From Granulicella aggregans (GTDB taxonomy: Bacteria > Acidobacteriota > Terriglobia > Terriglobales > Acidobacteriaceae), in contig NZ_JAGSYE010000004.1 of the NCBI RefSeq assembly GCF_025685565.1, positions 124,001 to 188,000 of the forward strand: a stretch of DNA of 64,000 nucleotides, given 5' to 3'. The position numbers and the translations under genes are program-made. The notes below the pieces were generated by a model that was given only the letters and a program-made list of their open reading frames with translations, searched no databases and was not told where the DNA came from. How positions within the stretch are numbered: position 1 is the first letter of the stretch; the number at the start of each line of letters is the position of its first letter. Of the stretch, positions 8,951 through 17,761 are shown one piece after another.

Positions 8951-11467
8951 TTAGCGAATGACTACCTCGGTGGCTGTGGTTGAGGCCGGCACGATGATGC
9001 TCGGCGATGTCTTTGCGGGTTCAAGCGATACACTTTTTCCGTTGATTGTCGCGCTGTGCTGGGTTGCAACAAGTCCATAGACCTCGACACGTAACTGCGT
9101 CCACCACGGCGTGAAGCTACCGGTCGGCGCGTCCAGGCGCACGATCACCGAACCGTTGCTCTCTTCTGTGCAGGAGAAGTGCTGGCGGAAGAACTTGCCC
9201 TCGCGATACGCAAAGCTAGTCCCATCGTCCTGATAGATCGAACCCTCGCACGTTCCTCCCGCCATGTTCGGGTATACCCGTAGCGTCAGCGGCCCGTCGG
9301 GCTTTTCCATCGTGCTCTGTGTTAGCGGAGCGATGGGGATAATCGATCCACCCCGCACATACACAGGCAACTCTTCGAGCTTCGGTGTGACACAGATAGG
9401 TTTGTTGAGCAGCGCCGCATCGCGCTGCTCGAGATCGCGCGCTGCGACTCGAGCGATCTTGGCAAGCCGCTCGCCGGTCCAGTAGTCATACCACTGACCC
9501 GGCGGAAGATGAACCTCGTAGGGCGCTACTTCTTCCGGCGACGGAGACGCTGCGACGAGGATGCGATCACCGAAGAGGAACTCACCCGTAGCGTCGTTGT
9601 CCAGCGGATGGCCATCGGTCGTCGCATCAGGAAACTCGAGGAAGAGCGGTCGCATGATCGGCAGCCCGGTGCGCGAAGTCTCTTCAGCCGCGGTGTAGAG
9701 ATAAGGCATCAGCCGATAACGCTCCTCGATGAAGTGCTTGCGAATCGCCTCCTGCTCCGGCCCATCCACCCAGACCTCGTGGTCTCGCGTGCCCTTCGCC
9801 GAATGGTCGCGATCGATAGGCTGGAACGCGCCAATCTCGATCCACTTCGTCAAGAGATCGGGAGGTGGAGAGCCAGCGAAGCCGCCCACGTCCGCACCAG
9901 TCATAGCAAATCCGCTGAGGCCTAGGTTCTCGATCTGAGGCACCGTCTGCCGGAGATGGTTCCAGGTCGCGCTGTTGTCGCCGGTCCACGTTGCCGCGTA
10001 GCGCTGGCCGCCAGCGTAGGAGGCGCGGGTCAACACGAACGGCCTTACATCTGGTTGCAGCTTCAACAGTCCCTCGTAGGTGCCGCGCGAGTTCTCCATG
10101 CCGAAGACATTGTGGATCTCAAGGTGCGTTGCTGTGCGCTTGGCGAAGCCCGGTTCATCGATCCGGTGCCGGATATTGTCCGGCATTGTCTTGGTTGGAA
10201 CCTCAAAGACCGCGGGTTCATTCATGTCATTCCAGAAGCCCGCAACGCCTTCATCCGTGAATCCCTTGTATAGGGTGCCCCACCACTCGCGGGTAAGCTT
10301 CTGCGTAAAGTCAGGAAAGACCGCCGGTCCTGGCCACACGATTCCCGAGTAGACCGTTCCATCGGGATTCTTTACAAAGTGATCGCCCTCCATGCCGCTA
10401 TCGAACGGGGCGTAGCCTGCGTTCGGTAGGTTGGCGATATGCAGGTCGGTGATGACGATCAGGTGGAAGTGGTTCTTCGTAAGATCAGAGACCATCTCTT
10501 TGAAGCGCGGAAACGCCTTGGTGTCGACGGTGAACGGCCGGTTCTTCTCCTGGAAGTCGATGTCGAGATACAGCGCGTCGCTGGGGATCTTATCCGCGCG
10601 CAGCCGGTTCGCCGTCGTCATCAACCTTGTCTCCGTCTCGTAGCTGTATCGCGATTGCTGAAAGCCCAGCGACCAGAGCGGCGGCAGCGGAGTAGTTCCC
10701 GTCAGCCATGCATACGTTTCAACAACCCTCTTCGGTTCTGGACCATTGAAGAAGTAGTAAGTCATTGGGCCGTCAGTCGCGCCAAAGGTGTACTCGTTCG
10801 GATCGCTGCGGCCAAAGTCGAAGTTCGTCCGAAAAGTGTTGTCGAGCAGCAGCCCTGTCGCGTGCCCAGCGCGGAAGTTGATGAAGAAGGGAATGCTCTT
10901 GTAGATCGGGTCGGTCGACTCCTGCCATCCGAACATATCCGTGTTCCACATGGTGAACGCCTCACCCGCGCGATCAAGAGGCCCGGGCTTGTCGCCAAGG
11001 CCGAAGAAGTGGTCGTCCTGATGTTTCTGCTTCGCTACCGTGAAGCCATGCTTGTGCCACTCAATCGGCGCTGCATCGTCCTGGAGGATGTTGCCCGCAA
11101 GATCACTGATGGTGATCCTCATATCTACGGAGATGCTGACCTGCAACGAGTTTGTGCGGAAGCCGACAGCGCGATCCGGGCTGTTCGGCCCGGCAACGAC
11201 CTTTACCGACGCAGAAAGCGCCGACGGGACGACCGCCCAGGACGCCTTCTCTGGAAACTGGCCTCGCACATGGCTGGCGGTCACGCGCAGCACATCGTCG
11301 CGCAGCGCGGTCACCATGAGGGTGTTTCCGCCATGCGAGACCATCAAGCCATCGGACAGCACCGAGACCGCGGCGGGCTCCGCAATGTTGCCCGCGGAGG
11401 CACGAAGCGGAACTTCGGACCCAAAGGGAAGGAGGACGATGGCAAGAAGGGCGAATCGGCATTTCAT
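8951..11467 (-). CDS. Glycoside hydrolase family 31 alpha-glucosidase, exported
   Basis: A retaining alpha-glucosidase of the maltase/alpha-glucosidase branch of GH31. The order is: signal peptide (FALLAIVLLPFGSEVPLRASA), N-terminal beta domain, barrel with DALYLDIDF, GFWNDMNEP with nucleophile D414, and ATWTGDNSATW with acid/base D497, then GADVGGF and a C-terminal beta domain (QWYDYWTGERL). Numbers use the ATG at 11467, which puts the signal peptide at the N-terminus; an upstream ATG at 11542 would add 25 basic residues. It differs clearly from the other GH31 at 1723, whose nucleophile motif is WLDSAEPE. It lies 46 nt upstream of pncB on the same strand and is divergent from the TonB receptor at 11652, so promoters of both must lie in about 185 bp. 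Confidence 0.92.
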   Translation of the reverse strand: MKCRFALLAIVLLPFGSEVPLRASAGNIAEPAAVSVLSDGLMVSHGGNTLMVTALRDDVLRVTASHVRGQFPEKASWAVVPSALSASVKVVAGPNSPDRAVGFRTNSLQVSISVDMRITISDLAGNILQDDAAPIEWHKHGFTVAKQKHQDDHFFGLGDKPGPLDRAGEAFTMWNTDMFGWQESTDPIYKSIPFFINFRAGHATGLLLDNTFRTNFDFGRSDPNEYTFGATDGPMTYYFFNGPEPKRVVETYAWLTGTTPLPPLWSLGFQQSRYSYETETRLMTTANRLRADKIPSDALYLDIDFQEKNRPFTVDTKAFPRFKEMVSDLTKNHFHLIVITDLHIANLPNAGYAPFDSGMEGDHFVKNPDGTVYSGIVWPGPAVFPDFTQKLTREWWGTLYKGFTDEGVAGFWNDMNEPAVFEVPTKTMPDNIRHRIDEPGFAKRTATHLEIHNVFGMENSRGTYEGLLKLQPDVRPFVLTRASYAGGQRYAATWTGDNSATWNHLRQTVPQIENLGLSGFAMTGADVGGFAGSPPPDLLTKWIEIGAFQPIDRDHSAKGTRDHEVWVDGPEQEAIRKHFIEERYRLMPYLYTAAEETSRTGLPIMRPLFLEFPDATTDGHPLDNDATGEFLFGDRILVAASPSPEEVAPYEVHLPPGQWYDYWTGERLAKIARVAARDLEQRDAALLNKPICVTPKLEELPVYVRGGSIIPIAPLTQSTMEKPDGPLTLRVYPNMAGGTCEGSIYQDDGTSFAYREGKFFRQHFSCTEESNGSVIVRLDAPTGSFTPWWTQLRVEVYGLVATQHSATINGKSVSLEPAKTSPSIIVPASTTATEVVIR

Positions 11468-11651
11468 CCGAACATGAGACCTCAAACGATCAACTCTTAG
11501 CAAGCCTCTTATGCGACGCAACAATGAATGACAGAAGGACATCCGGTTGACAGGCTATACAAGTAGCGCAGATACACTGATACAGATCATGCATTGCCTG
11601 GCCGCTGATCTCGCACAAGCACTTCGCAACCTATAGGGAGAGGTCCTGAAG

Positions 11652-13913
11652 ATGAGTCGCCGCTGGTTCCTGCCTATCGTGGCTGCGTCATTGCTCTTCC
11701 TCTGCGCTACATCGCGGAGCAGTGCACAGACACCGCATGAGATTCACGGGCAGGTGGTCGATGCGACAGGCACACCTGTGGCTGGAGCCATAATTCTGCT
11801 GGGTGGTGTCGAGCAAGCGAAGACTGATGCCGAGGGAAGGTTTGCTGTTACACCCCTGCCCTCGAATGTGCCACTCATGGTTGTCTTCGGCGGCCTTCAT
11901 GCGAGCGCCACTGCGCCGTTCGGCACCGACCTCCATCTTGTCCTTCTTCCAGCGACCGTCGAACAAAGCGCCACGGTCACAGCGACGCGATCCTCAGTCG
12001 AGATGGGCATCGTCGCGGCAACCGTTGAGACCTTGTCTTCCGCCAAGTTGACCGAGTACCCGGCGCTGACGCTCGATGAGCGCCTGCGCCAGCACGCCGG
12101 CTTCGAACTCTTCCGGCGCTCCAGCAGTTGGGTTGCGAACCCGACCAGCGAAGGCATCTCGCTTCGTGGACTCGGCTCGACTGCGGCCAGCCGCACACTT
12201 GTCCTCTCGGACCTGGTTCCCTTGAATGACGGCTTCGGCGGATGGATCCACTGGAACGAGCAGCCCCCGGAGTCGATCGACGCGGTCACGCTCGCTAGTG
12301 GCGGAGGCTCTGATCTCTACGGATCGAGCGCGGTCGGCGGCGTCATCGATATTGTTCCCTCTCAGCCCGGCCCATTGCTGGCTTCGGTGGATATAGCCGG
12401 AGCCTCTGAAGACACGACGAACTACAGCGGACGGACCGATCTGCGCCATGGGCCTACAAGCGCAATGATTGCGGGGCAGGGCTTTCGCACGGCTGGCTAC
12501 ACCATCGTTGCACCCGCGATCCGCGGCAAGGTGGATGTGCCCTCAAACGTCCACTATCAAAATGGCCGAGTTGACCTGGCACGCACTTTGCCGAAGGAAG
12601 GCCGCGCGTGGCTGAACGGCAATCTTCTCAATGAGGATCACGGCAACGGCACGCCCATCCAGACCAACGGCACACGCCTTTGGCGTTACATCGCAGGCGA
12701 TAACTGGAAGGCCGGCTCCCACATTGACGGCAGAGTGAGAGGCTACGGCAGCGATGAAGGCTATCGACAAAGCTTTTCTTCCATCAATGCCATACGCTCA
12801 ACGGAGAACCTCACACGCTTGCAGCGGGTGCGGACGCAGGAGTTCGGTGTCTCAACCGACGCCGCATACCACTTTGAGCACGTTGCGCTGATCGCGGGTG
12901 GCGATCTTCGCGATTTGCGGGCGACTGACTTCGAGACGCCTTACTCCGCTGGTTCTCCCACCGGCATTCAGGACACCTCGGCGAGGCAGCGGTTTTACGG
13001 TGGATTCGGCGAGATCGTCGCGGAACGACACGGTTGGTCGGGCGCTCTCTCGCTGCGCGGCGATGAGGCCGAGAACCTCGATACCAACGCCATCGTGCAG
13101 AGCGCAGCAAAGGCTCCGACGCTCACCCATACGCCGGACCGTCATGAAGCCGTGCTTAGCCCACGACTGGGAATCTCGAAGCAGCTTCCGGCCAGCTTCG
13201 AGCTTCACGCCTCCGCCTTTCGTGCCTTCCGCACGCCGACGATGAACGAACTTTACCGCACCGGCCAGGTCGGTCAGCAGACGACGCTTGCGAACTCGGA
13301 GCTGCTCTCAGAGAGGGCAACGGGTGTCGAAGGCGGTGTCCATTGGACGTCGCCGCGAAAACTTGCAGCGCTGCAGGCGACGTACTTCTGGACGGAGATC
13401 AACCGGCCAGTATCGACCGTCTTTCAGAGCGGCACAGCGACCTCTACAACCCTGCTTAGAGAAAACCTCGGCCAGATCCAGAGCCAGGGCGCGGCACTTG
13501 GCGCTCAGTTTCAGCCGGGCCACGGCCTGTCTCTGGACTTCGGCTATCAGTACGCCCACGCGGTCGTCACGGCGTTTCAAGCGCAGCAGTCGCTGGTAGG
13601 GTTATGGATTCCTCAGGTTCCACGCCATACTGCCACGGGTCAGCTCCGCTACCAGCGCGGACCACGCAGCTTCACCCTTGCGGCACGCCAGAGCGGTCGT
13701 GCTTTCGACGATAGTGCCAACACGTTCGAGCTGCACACCTTCTTTGTGCTCGACGCTTACGCAGAGTACAGAGTGCACACACACGTCAGCGCCTATCTAT
13801 CCTTCCAGAATCTGCTGAATCGCAGCATCGAAACCGCGCGAACTCCCAACCTCACGTTGGGCACACCATTCCTCGCGCAGGGCGGGGTGCGATTGAACTG
13901 GGGCCGCAACTAA
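11652..13913 (+). CDS. TonB-dependent receptor with carboxypeptidase-regulatory-like N-terminal domain
   Basis: An outer-membrane receptor importing a ligand with energy from TonB. The signal peptide (FLPIVAASLLFLCATSRSSA) is followed by a peptidase-regulatory-like beta domain (IHGQVVDATGTPVAGAIILLGG, about 30-100), a plug with GISLRGLGSTAASRTLVLSD and GSDLYGSSAVGGVIDIVP (about 125-235), and a 22-strand-type barrel to the C-terminus (TPFLAQGGVRLNW). At 753 aa the length is normal. GGAGAGG lies 8-10 nt before ATG 11652. A TTGACA at 11547-11552 is a possible -35, but I see only a poor -10 near 11571. The divergent GH31 alpha-glucosidase and the convergent pullulanase suggest an alpha-glucan (maltodextrin) ligand; this is inference. 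Confidence 0.85.
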   Translation: MSRRWFLPIVAASLLFLCATSRSSAQTPHEIHGQVVDATGTPVAGAIILLGGVEQAKTDAEGRFAVTPLPSNVPLMVVFGGLHASATAPFGTDLHLVLLPATVEQSATVTATRSSVEMGIVAATVETLSSAKLTEYPALTLDERLRQHAGFELFRRSSSWVANPTSEGISLRGLGSTAASRTLVLSDLVPLNDGFGGWIHWNEQPPESIDAVTLASGGGSDLYGSSAVGGVIDIVPSQPGPLLASVDIAGASEDTTNYSGRTDLRHGPTSAMIAGQGFRTAGYTIVAPAIRGKVDVPSNVHYQNGRVDLARTLPKEGRAWLNGNLLNEDHGNGTPIQTNGTRLWRYIAGDNWKAGSHIDGRVRGYGSDEGYRQSFSSINAIRSTENLTRLQRVRTQEFGVSTDAAYHFEHVALIAGGDLRDLRATDFETPYSAGSPTGIQDTSARQRFYGGFGEIVAERHGWSGALSLRGDEAENLDTNAIVQSAAKAPTLTHTPDRHEAVLSPRLGISKQLPASFELHASAFRAFRTPTMNELYRTGQVGQQTTLANSELLSERATGVEGGVHWTSPRKLAALQATYFWTEINRPVSTVFQSGTATSTTLLRENLGQIQSQGAALGAQFQPGHGLSLDFGYQYAHAVVTAFQAQQSLVGLWIPQVPRHTATGQLRYQRGPRSFTLAARQSGRAFDDSANTFELHTFFVLDAYAEYRVHTHVSAYLSFQNLLNRSIETARTPNLTLGTPFLAQGGVRLNWGRN

Positions 13914-13942
13914 GCACCCAGTTCAACCGGACTTGAGGCGGT

Positions 13943-16900
13943 CTATTGCAGACTGACGAAGACCGCCGTCGTCAGTCCGGGCACGACAACGGTGCCGGTG
14001 CTGCGATCGAACTTCGATGTCTTCACGATGCTGTCGGTTGATATCTGCTGCTCCGGATGCAGCCGGAAACCCATCCCTTCGAGCGATGGAGCCGTGAAGT
14101 TCTGTTGCGAGGTGCTGGCGTTGAAGACGACGAGGATGTGTTTGTACAGCCCATAATTTCCGCCATTTCCATCCAGTTGCATCACAATCAGATCTGGAGT
14201 CTGCGAACTTCCGTTATTCAGGAAGTGAAGATTGCTCTGCACCTCGTTGAAAGTACCCATGCGGAAGAGACCCGAACTATCGCGGATCTTCAGAAAATCT
14301 TGAAAGGCACTCGTAGTCGATTGAATCTCCGCCGGTGTGGGCTTCAAGGCAGAGTTTGCCAGCAGCGGCTGCTGGAAGCTCCACTGGCTGCTGTTCTGGC
14401 TGGCAATTGGTAGACCAATGCCCCAATTATTTCCTTGTCCCGTCCAGTCGATCTTGTTGAACCAGTCTCCCGAGTCATAGCTGTTCTGGTCCATGTCCTT
14501 CGACCGCAGCAGATCGTCTCCCGCAGCGAAGAAGGGAACTCCCTGGCCCAGCGCGACGATGCTCATTGCCAGCACCTGCCGCCTTGCCCGGATTACAGCC
14601 GTGTCAGCCTCCGAAGACTTGATCTGCACCGTATCGAAGAGGTTCTGGTTGTCATGCACGGAGACGTAGTTGACCGCCTCGACCGGCGACCCGGTGTAAC
14701 CTGTCGGCTGTCCCTGGTAATCAAGCAGTGCTCCCGTAATGGTGGCTCCTGTCGAGTCGGTGAAGCTATAGTCCCGCAGATTGCCGGTCAGACCAACCTT
14801 GATCCAATCCGTACGATGCAGCAGGGTGCTCTTCTGGTCGAGGAGCGCCGTCTGCTGCGAGGTATAGCTGCTGGGATCATCGAACAGGCCGGTGGCGAAA
14901 CCTTGCACGCGCTCGTCATCGAACGGGCCGCCGCCTCGCACACCATCGCGGATGCGGTCGTTGAACGTCCCAATGCCGTTGCCGTAGAGGTTGATCTGGT
15001 TGGCCTCGACGCCGAGTACATTATTCGCGGTATCCCCAAACGTAAAGCCCTCGCCGTAGATGTAGATCTTCGATCCATCGATGCCGTCGCGCTCAAGCGT
15101 CAGCTTCGCCAGCGCCTGGTTGATCTGCTGCAGGTTCTTCACAAAGGTGAAGCTCATGATGTCGAAGCGGAAGCCGTCGATCTTGTACTTCTTTGCATTC
15201 CAAAGGATGGCATCCTGCTGCAGCTTGCCCATCATCAGGTGCTCGGTTGCGGTGTCGGCGCAGCATGATCCAGTCTCGAGGTTGCCGTCCATGTCCAGCC
15301 GGTTGTAGTAGTCAGGCACGACCTCGTCGAGGATGGAGTTGGTCGCTTCGCCAAAGCCGCTGGTGTGGTTGAAGACGACGTCCTGGATCACGCGTAGGCC
15401 CGCGCGATGCAGCCCCATCACCATCTGGCGATACTCCTTCACCCGCTTGTCTGGATTGACGGCATAGCCGCCCTCGGGCGCGAGATAGTGGTCAGGATCA
15501 TAGCCCCAGTTGTAGGCATCGTTGGCTTGTACCGCAGCCACGGCAGCCTGTTGCTGCTGCCCGTCCGGCGCATAGATGCTCAGGTCGGGCGTCGTCTGCC
15601 ACGTCGTCTTGTCTTCGTTGATGCTGTTGAAGTGGAACGTCGGCAGCAGGTGGACTGCCTTCAACCCGGCAGCCGAAAGCTGTTGAAGATGTTTCATACC
15701 GTTGGAGCGGAAGTCAGTAAAGGCGAGGTACGTACCGCGATGATCAGCCGGCACCGTAGCGTCGCCCACGCTGAAGTCGCGAACGTGAAGTTCGTAGATG
15801 CTGAGGTCGTTGGTCCGCGCCAGCCATGGCGAGCGGTCTTCGTCCCAGCCTTCGGGCTTGTTGGCATCAGCGTCGATATCAGTCAGCCGGCTCTTGGTTG
15901 CGTTCAACGCCAGGTCGATCGAGTAGGGATCGGTGACCACGTTCTCGACGACGCTGCGAGCGCTGGGCGCGTACACCTTCTCGTCGAGCAGGTAATACTT
16001 TCCGATCCAGTATTCATCCAGCGACGCCGACCACACGCCCTTGTCTTCCTGCATGACGATCGTCTTTGCAGGAGCCGTGTCCGTCGCCAGTTTGAACAGT
16101 TGCAGGCTCATTGACTGCGCCGTTGGAGCCCACACCTTCACCTTGACCGCCGCACGGTTGCCCCTGTCGTCATCCTCATCCTCAAAACAGCCACCAAATC
16201 CATGGTCACGAATGACGACGCCAAGTTTGCCTGAGTAGGCGTAGAGATCGTCGAGCACACCCGCGTCCTGCACGCCCGTCGCGTAGGTCAATGTGCCGTC
16301 CGCGTGCTCGACGAAGACTGCGAGTTGTCCCTTCACCAACGCCGCATAATCTTTGGCCTTGAGCGTCTTGGGAAGTTGCAATACCGCATAGCCGGTGGCC
16401 AGTTGTGGGAAGCGGGCGATCTGATCTGCGGTCAAGGTGCCCCCTGAAGTCAGCGGTATATCAGTTCCCCCTGTCACACCTGTGGCAGTCAGTTGCAGGT
16501 TCGCCGCCGGATCGCTCGCCAGGAAATACTTTCCACCCGATTGCAGATACGCCTGTTGAATCAGCACAGTGCTGTGGTCGATCCAGAACGCCTGCAGCTT
16601 CAGAAAGCTTCCATTCAGCAGTTGTGCGGCAGTCGGTTGCGTCAGGTAGACGTTGCCATCGCCGGATATCTTCCACGCCTCGTTGTAGATGTCCACGTTC
16701 AGGTGAAGATCATCCGGCGTGTCCTTGGTGCCGTTCACAATGTTGTGGACGATGAAGCCAAGGTCCTGCGGATTGGCCGAGAGCGGAACGTCATAGTATG
16801 CGCCGTAATCATCGCTGCCCGTCTGCGGAATCGGCCCGCCGTTGTAGTTGCCGGTGTCAGCGGTGGTGTCGTTGAAGGCGTAGACATACCATCCTGCAAA

Positions 16901-17380
16901 GTTGTTGTCGGGCCGGTAGTAGTGAATGCGCGCGACGTTCGCGGGAATGTTCGGATTCTTCGCGGAGGAGGTCTTCGGTGGCGCAGTCATCAGCCCCGTC
17001 GTGTTTGAGACCTGCCAGTACTCGTTGCCCTGCGCCGACGGATTGGCGTACTCATTCGGGCCGGGATCTTTCACGCCGCTTTGGATATTGTGCACAATGA
17101 TGCCGACACTCTTCGCGCCGCTTGTCACGCCTACGTCGAAGTAAACGCCGAAGGCGTCCGTCCCTGCGATCTGCACCGGGCCACCGTTGTAGTTGCCTTG
17201 GTCTTCGGTCGTGTCGCCAAAGGCGTAGATGGTCCAGCCGGTGTAGGCATTGTCCGGGCGGAAGTAATGAATGCGGATATGATTTGCCGGAATCGGGGTT
17301 GCAGCGTGAGCCACAGCAACCAACAGAGATAGCAGGCACATCGCAAGAGACGCCGCGCGCAGACGCAGAAGCAGGAACAT
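13943..17380 (-). CDS. pulA: Pullulanase-type GH13 enzyme with two CBM41-like modules, exported
   Basis: The enzyme should cleave alpha-1,6 branch points of pullulan, amylopectin or glycogen outside the cytoplasm. A signal peptide (MCLLSLLVAVAHA) is followed by two repeats of the pullulanase-associated starch-binding module, about 30-125 and 145-245, each with RIHYFRPDN/RIHYYRPDN, GWTIYAF/GWYVYAF and GNYNGGP. An N-terminal pullulanase domain and a CBM48-like domain (about 415-500, VKVWAPTAQSM) come next. The GH13 barrel shows QDVVFNHTSG, GFRFDIMSF with nucleophile D740, IYGEGF with acid/base E777 and VSVHDNQN with D910. At 1145 aa it fits type I pullulanases. ATG 17380 has GGAGG 5 nt upstream. 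It converges with the TonB receptor, with 29 bp between stop codons. Confidence 0.92.
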   Translation of the reverse strand: MFLLLRLRAASLAMCLLSLLVAVAHAATPIPANHIRIHYFRPDNAYTGWTIYAFGDTTEDQGNYNGGPVQIAGTDAFGVYFDVGVTSGAKSVGIIVHNIQSGVKDPGPNEYANPSAQGNEYWQVSNTTGLMTAPPKTSSAKNPNIPANVARIHYYRPDNNFAGWYVYAFNDTTADTGNYNGGPIPQTGSDDYGAYYDVPLSANPQDLGFIVHNIVNGTKDTPDDLHLNVDIYNEAWKISGDGNVYLTQPTAAQLLNGSFLKLQAFWIDHSTVLIQQAYLQSGGKYFLASDPAANLQLTATGVTGGTDIPLTSGGTLTADQIARFPQLATGYAVLQLPKTLKAKDYAALVKGQLAVFVEHADGTLTYATGVQDAGVLDDLYAYSGKLGVVIRDHGFGGCFEDEDDDRGNRAAVKVKVWAPTAQSMSLQLFKLATDTAPAKTIVMQEDKGVWSASLDEYWIGKYYLLDEKVYAPSARSVVENVVTDPYSIDLALNATKSRLTDIDADANKPEGWDEDRSPWLARTNDLSIYELHVRDFSVGDATVPADHRGTYLAFTDFRSNGMKHLQQLSAAGLKAVHLLPTFHFNSINEDKTTWQTTPDLSIYAPDGQQQQAAVAAVQANDAYNWGYDPDHYLAPEGGYAVNPDKRVKEYRQMVMGLHRAGLRVIQDVVFNHTSGFGEATNSILDEVVPDYYNRLDMDGNLETGSCCADTATEHLMMGKLQQDAILWNAKKYKIDGFRFDIMSFTFVKNLQQINQALAKLTLERDGIDGSKIYIYGEGFTFGDTANNVLGVEANQINLYGNGIGTFNDRIRDGVRGGGPFDDERVQGFATGLFDDPSSYTSQQTALLDQKSTLLHRTDWIKVGLTGNLRDYSFTDSTGATITGALLDYQGQPTGYTGSPVEAVNYVSVHDNQNLFDTVQIKSSEADTAVIRARRQVLAMSIVALGQGVPFFAAGDDLLRSKDMDQNSYDSGDWFNKIDWTGQGNNWGIGLPIASQNSSQWSFQQPLLANSALKPTPAEIQSTTSAFQDFLKIRDSSGLFRMGTFNEVQSNLHFLNNGSSQTPDLIVMQLDGNGGNYGLYKHILVVFNASTSQQNFTAPSLEGMGFRLHPEQQISTDSIVKTSKFDRSTGTVVVPGLTTAVFVSLQ

Positions 17381-17761
17381 CGGATCCTCCGAGAAGCGGA
17401 TGTTTCGCCGGCCCGGTCGTCAAAGGCAGCGAAGTGGCGGAATACTAGACCGCCGCTGCTGGGAAAGTCCACACTCCTAAAAAATTTAATCATTCCAGGA
17501 GCATCTCGTCTTCGACCATCTGGAGATCTCCCGTAACTAGCGCCCGGGCATAGCGTTGTCTCGGAGGCGCATTCCATATTGGATAGATGGCCTTAGCTTG
17601 CTCAACAAATAGCCGTAGAAGTTGGCAATGATCGCCACTTGTGCAGGAGCGCCGGCGGTGGGGTGCGGGTAGACTGAAGGCCAAACGTGCCGTTGTTATG
17701 ATATCGTTCACACGTTTAGACAAATAGCCTAATTCACCTCATCCTTTCTAAAGGAATGCGC
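17381..17761. other. Divergent promoter region between pullulanase and GH2 genes
   Basis: About 380 bp separate two divergent genes. The part next to the GH2 gene holds a LacI-type operator (17699-17712) overlapping a TATGAT hexamer (17697-17702), a likely -10, with only a weak -35 (CTGAAG at 17674-17679, 17-nt spacing). The part next to the pullulanase has an AT-rich stretch at about 17475-17490 but no operator copy. A 77-codon ORF on the minus strand at 17490-17723 has no recognisable similarity and I do not call it a gene. Confidence 0.5.
17699..17712 (+). promoter_or_regulatory. LacI-family operator upstream of GH2 gene
   Basis: TGATATCGTTCACA, identical over 14 bp to the site before the VWA gene (22507-22520) and differing by one base from the site before the TonB receptor (26572-26585). 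It ends 49 bp before the GH2 start and overlaps a TATGAT -10-like hexamer, a position suited to repression. The regulator is probably the LacI protein encoded at 21303-22313. Confidence 0.6.

Noticed and set aside
17490..17723. A 77-codon minus-strand ORF upstream of the GH2 gene.
   Set aside because: It covers the promoter and operator region and shows no similarity to a known protein.
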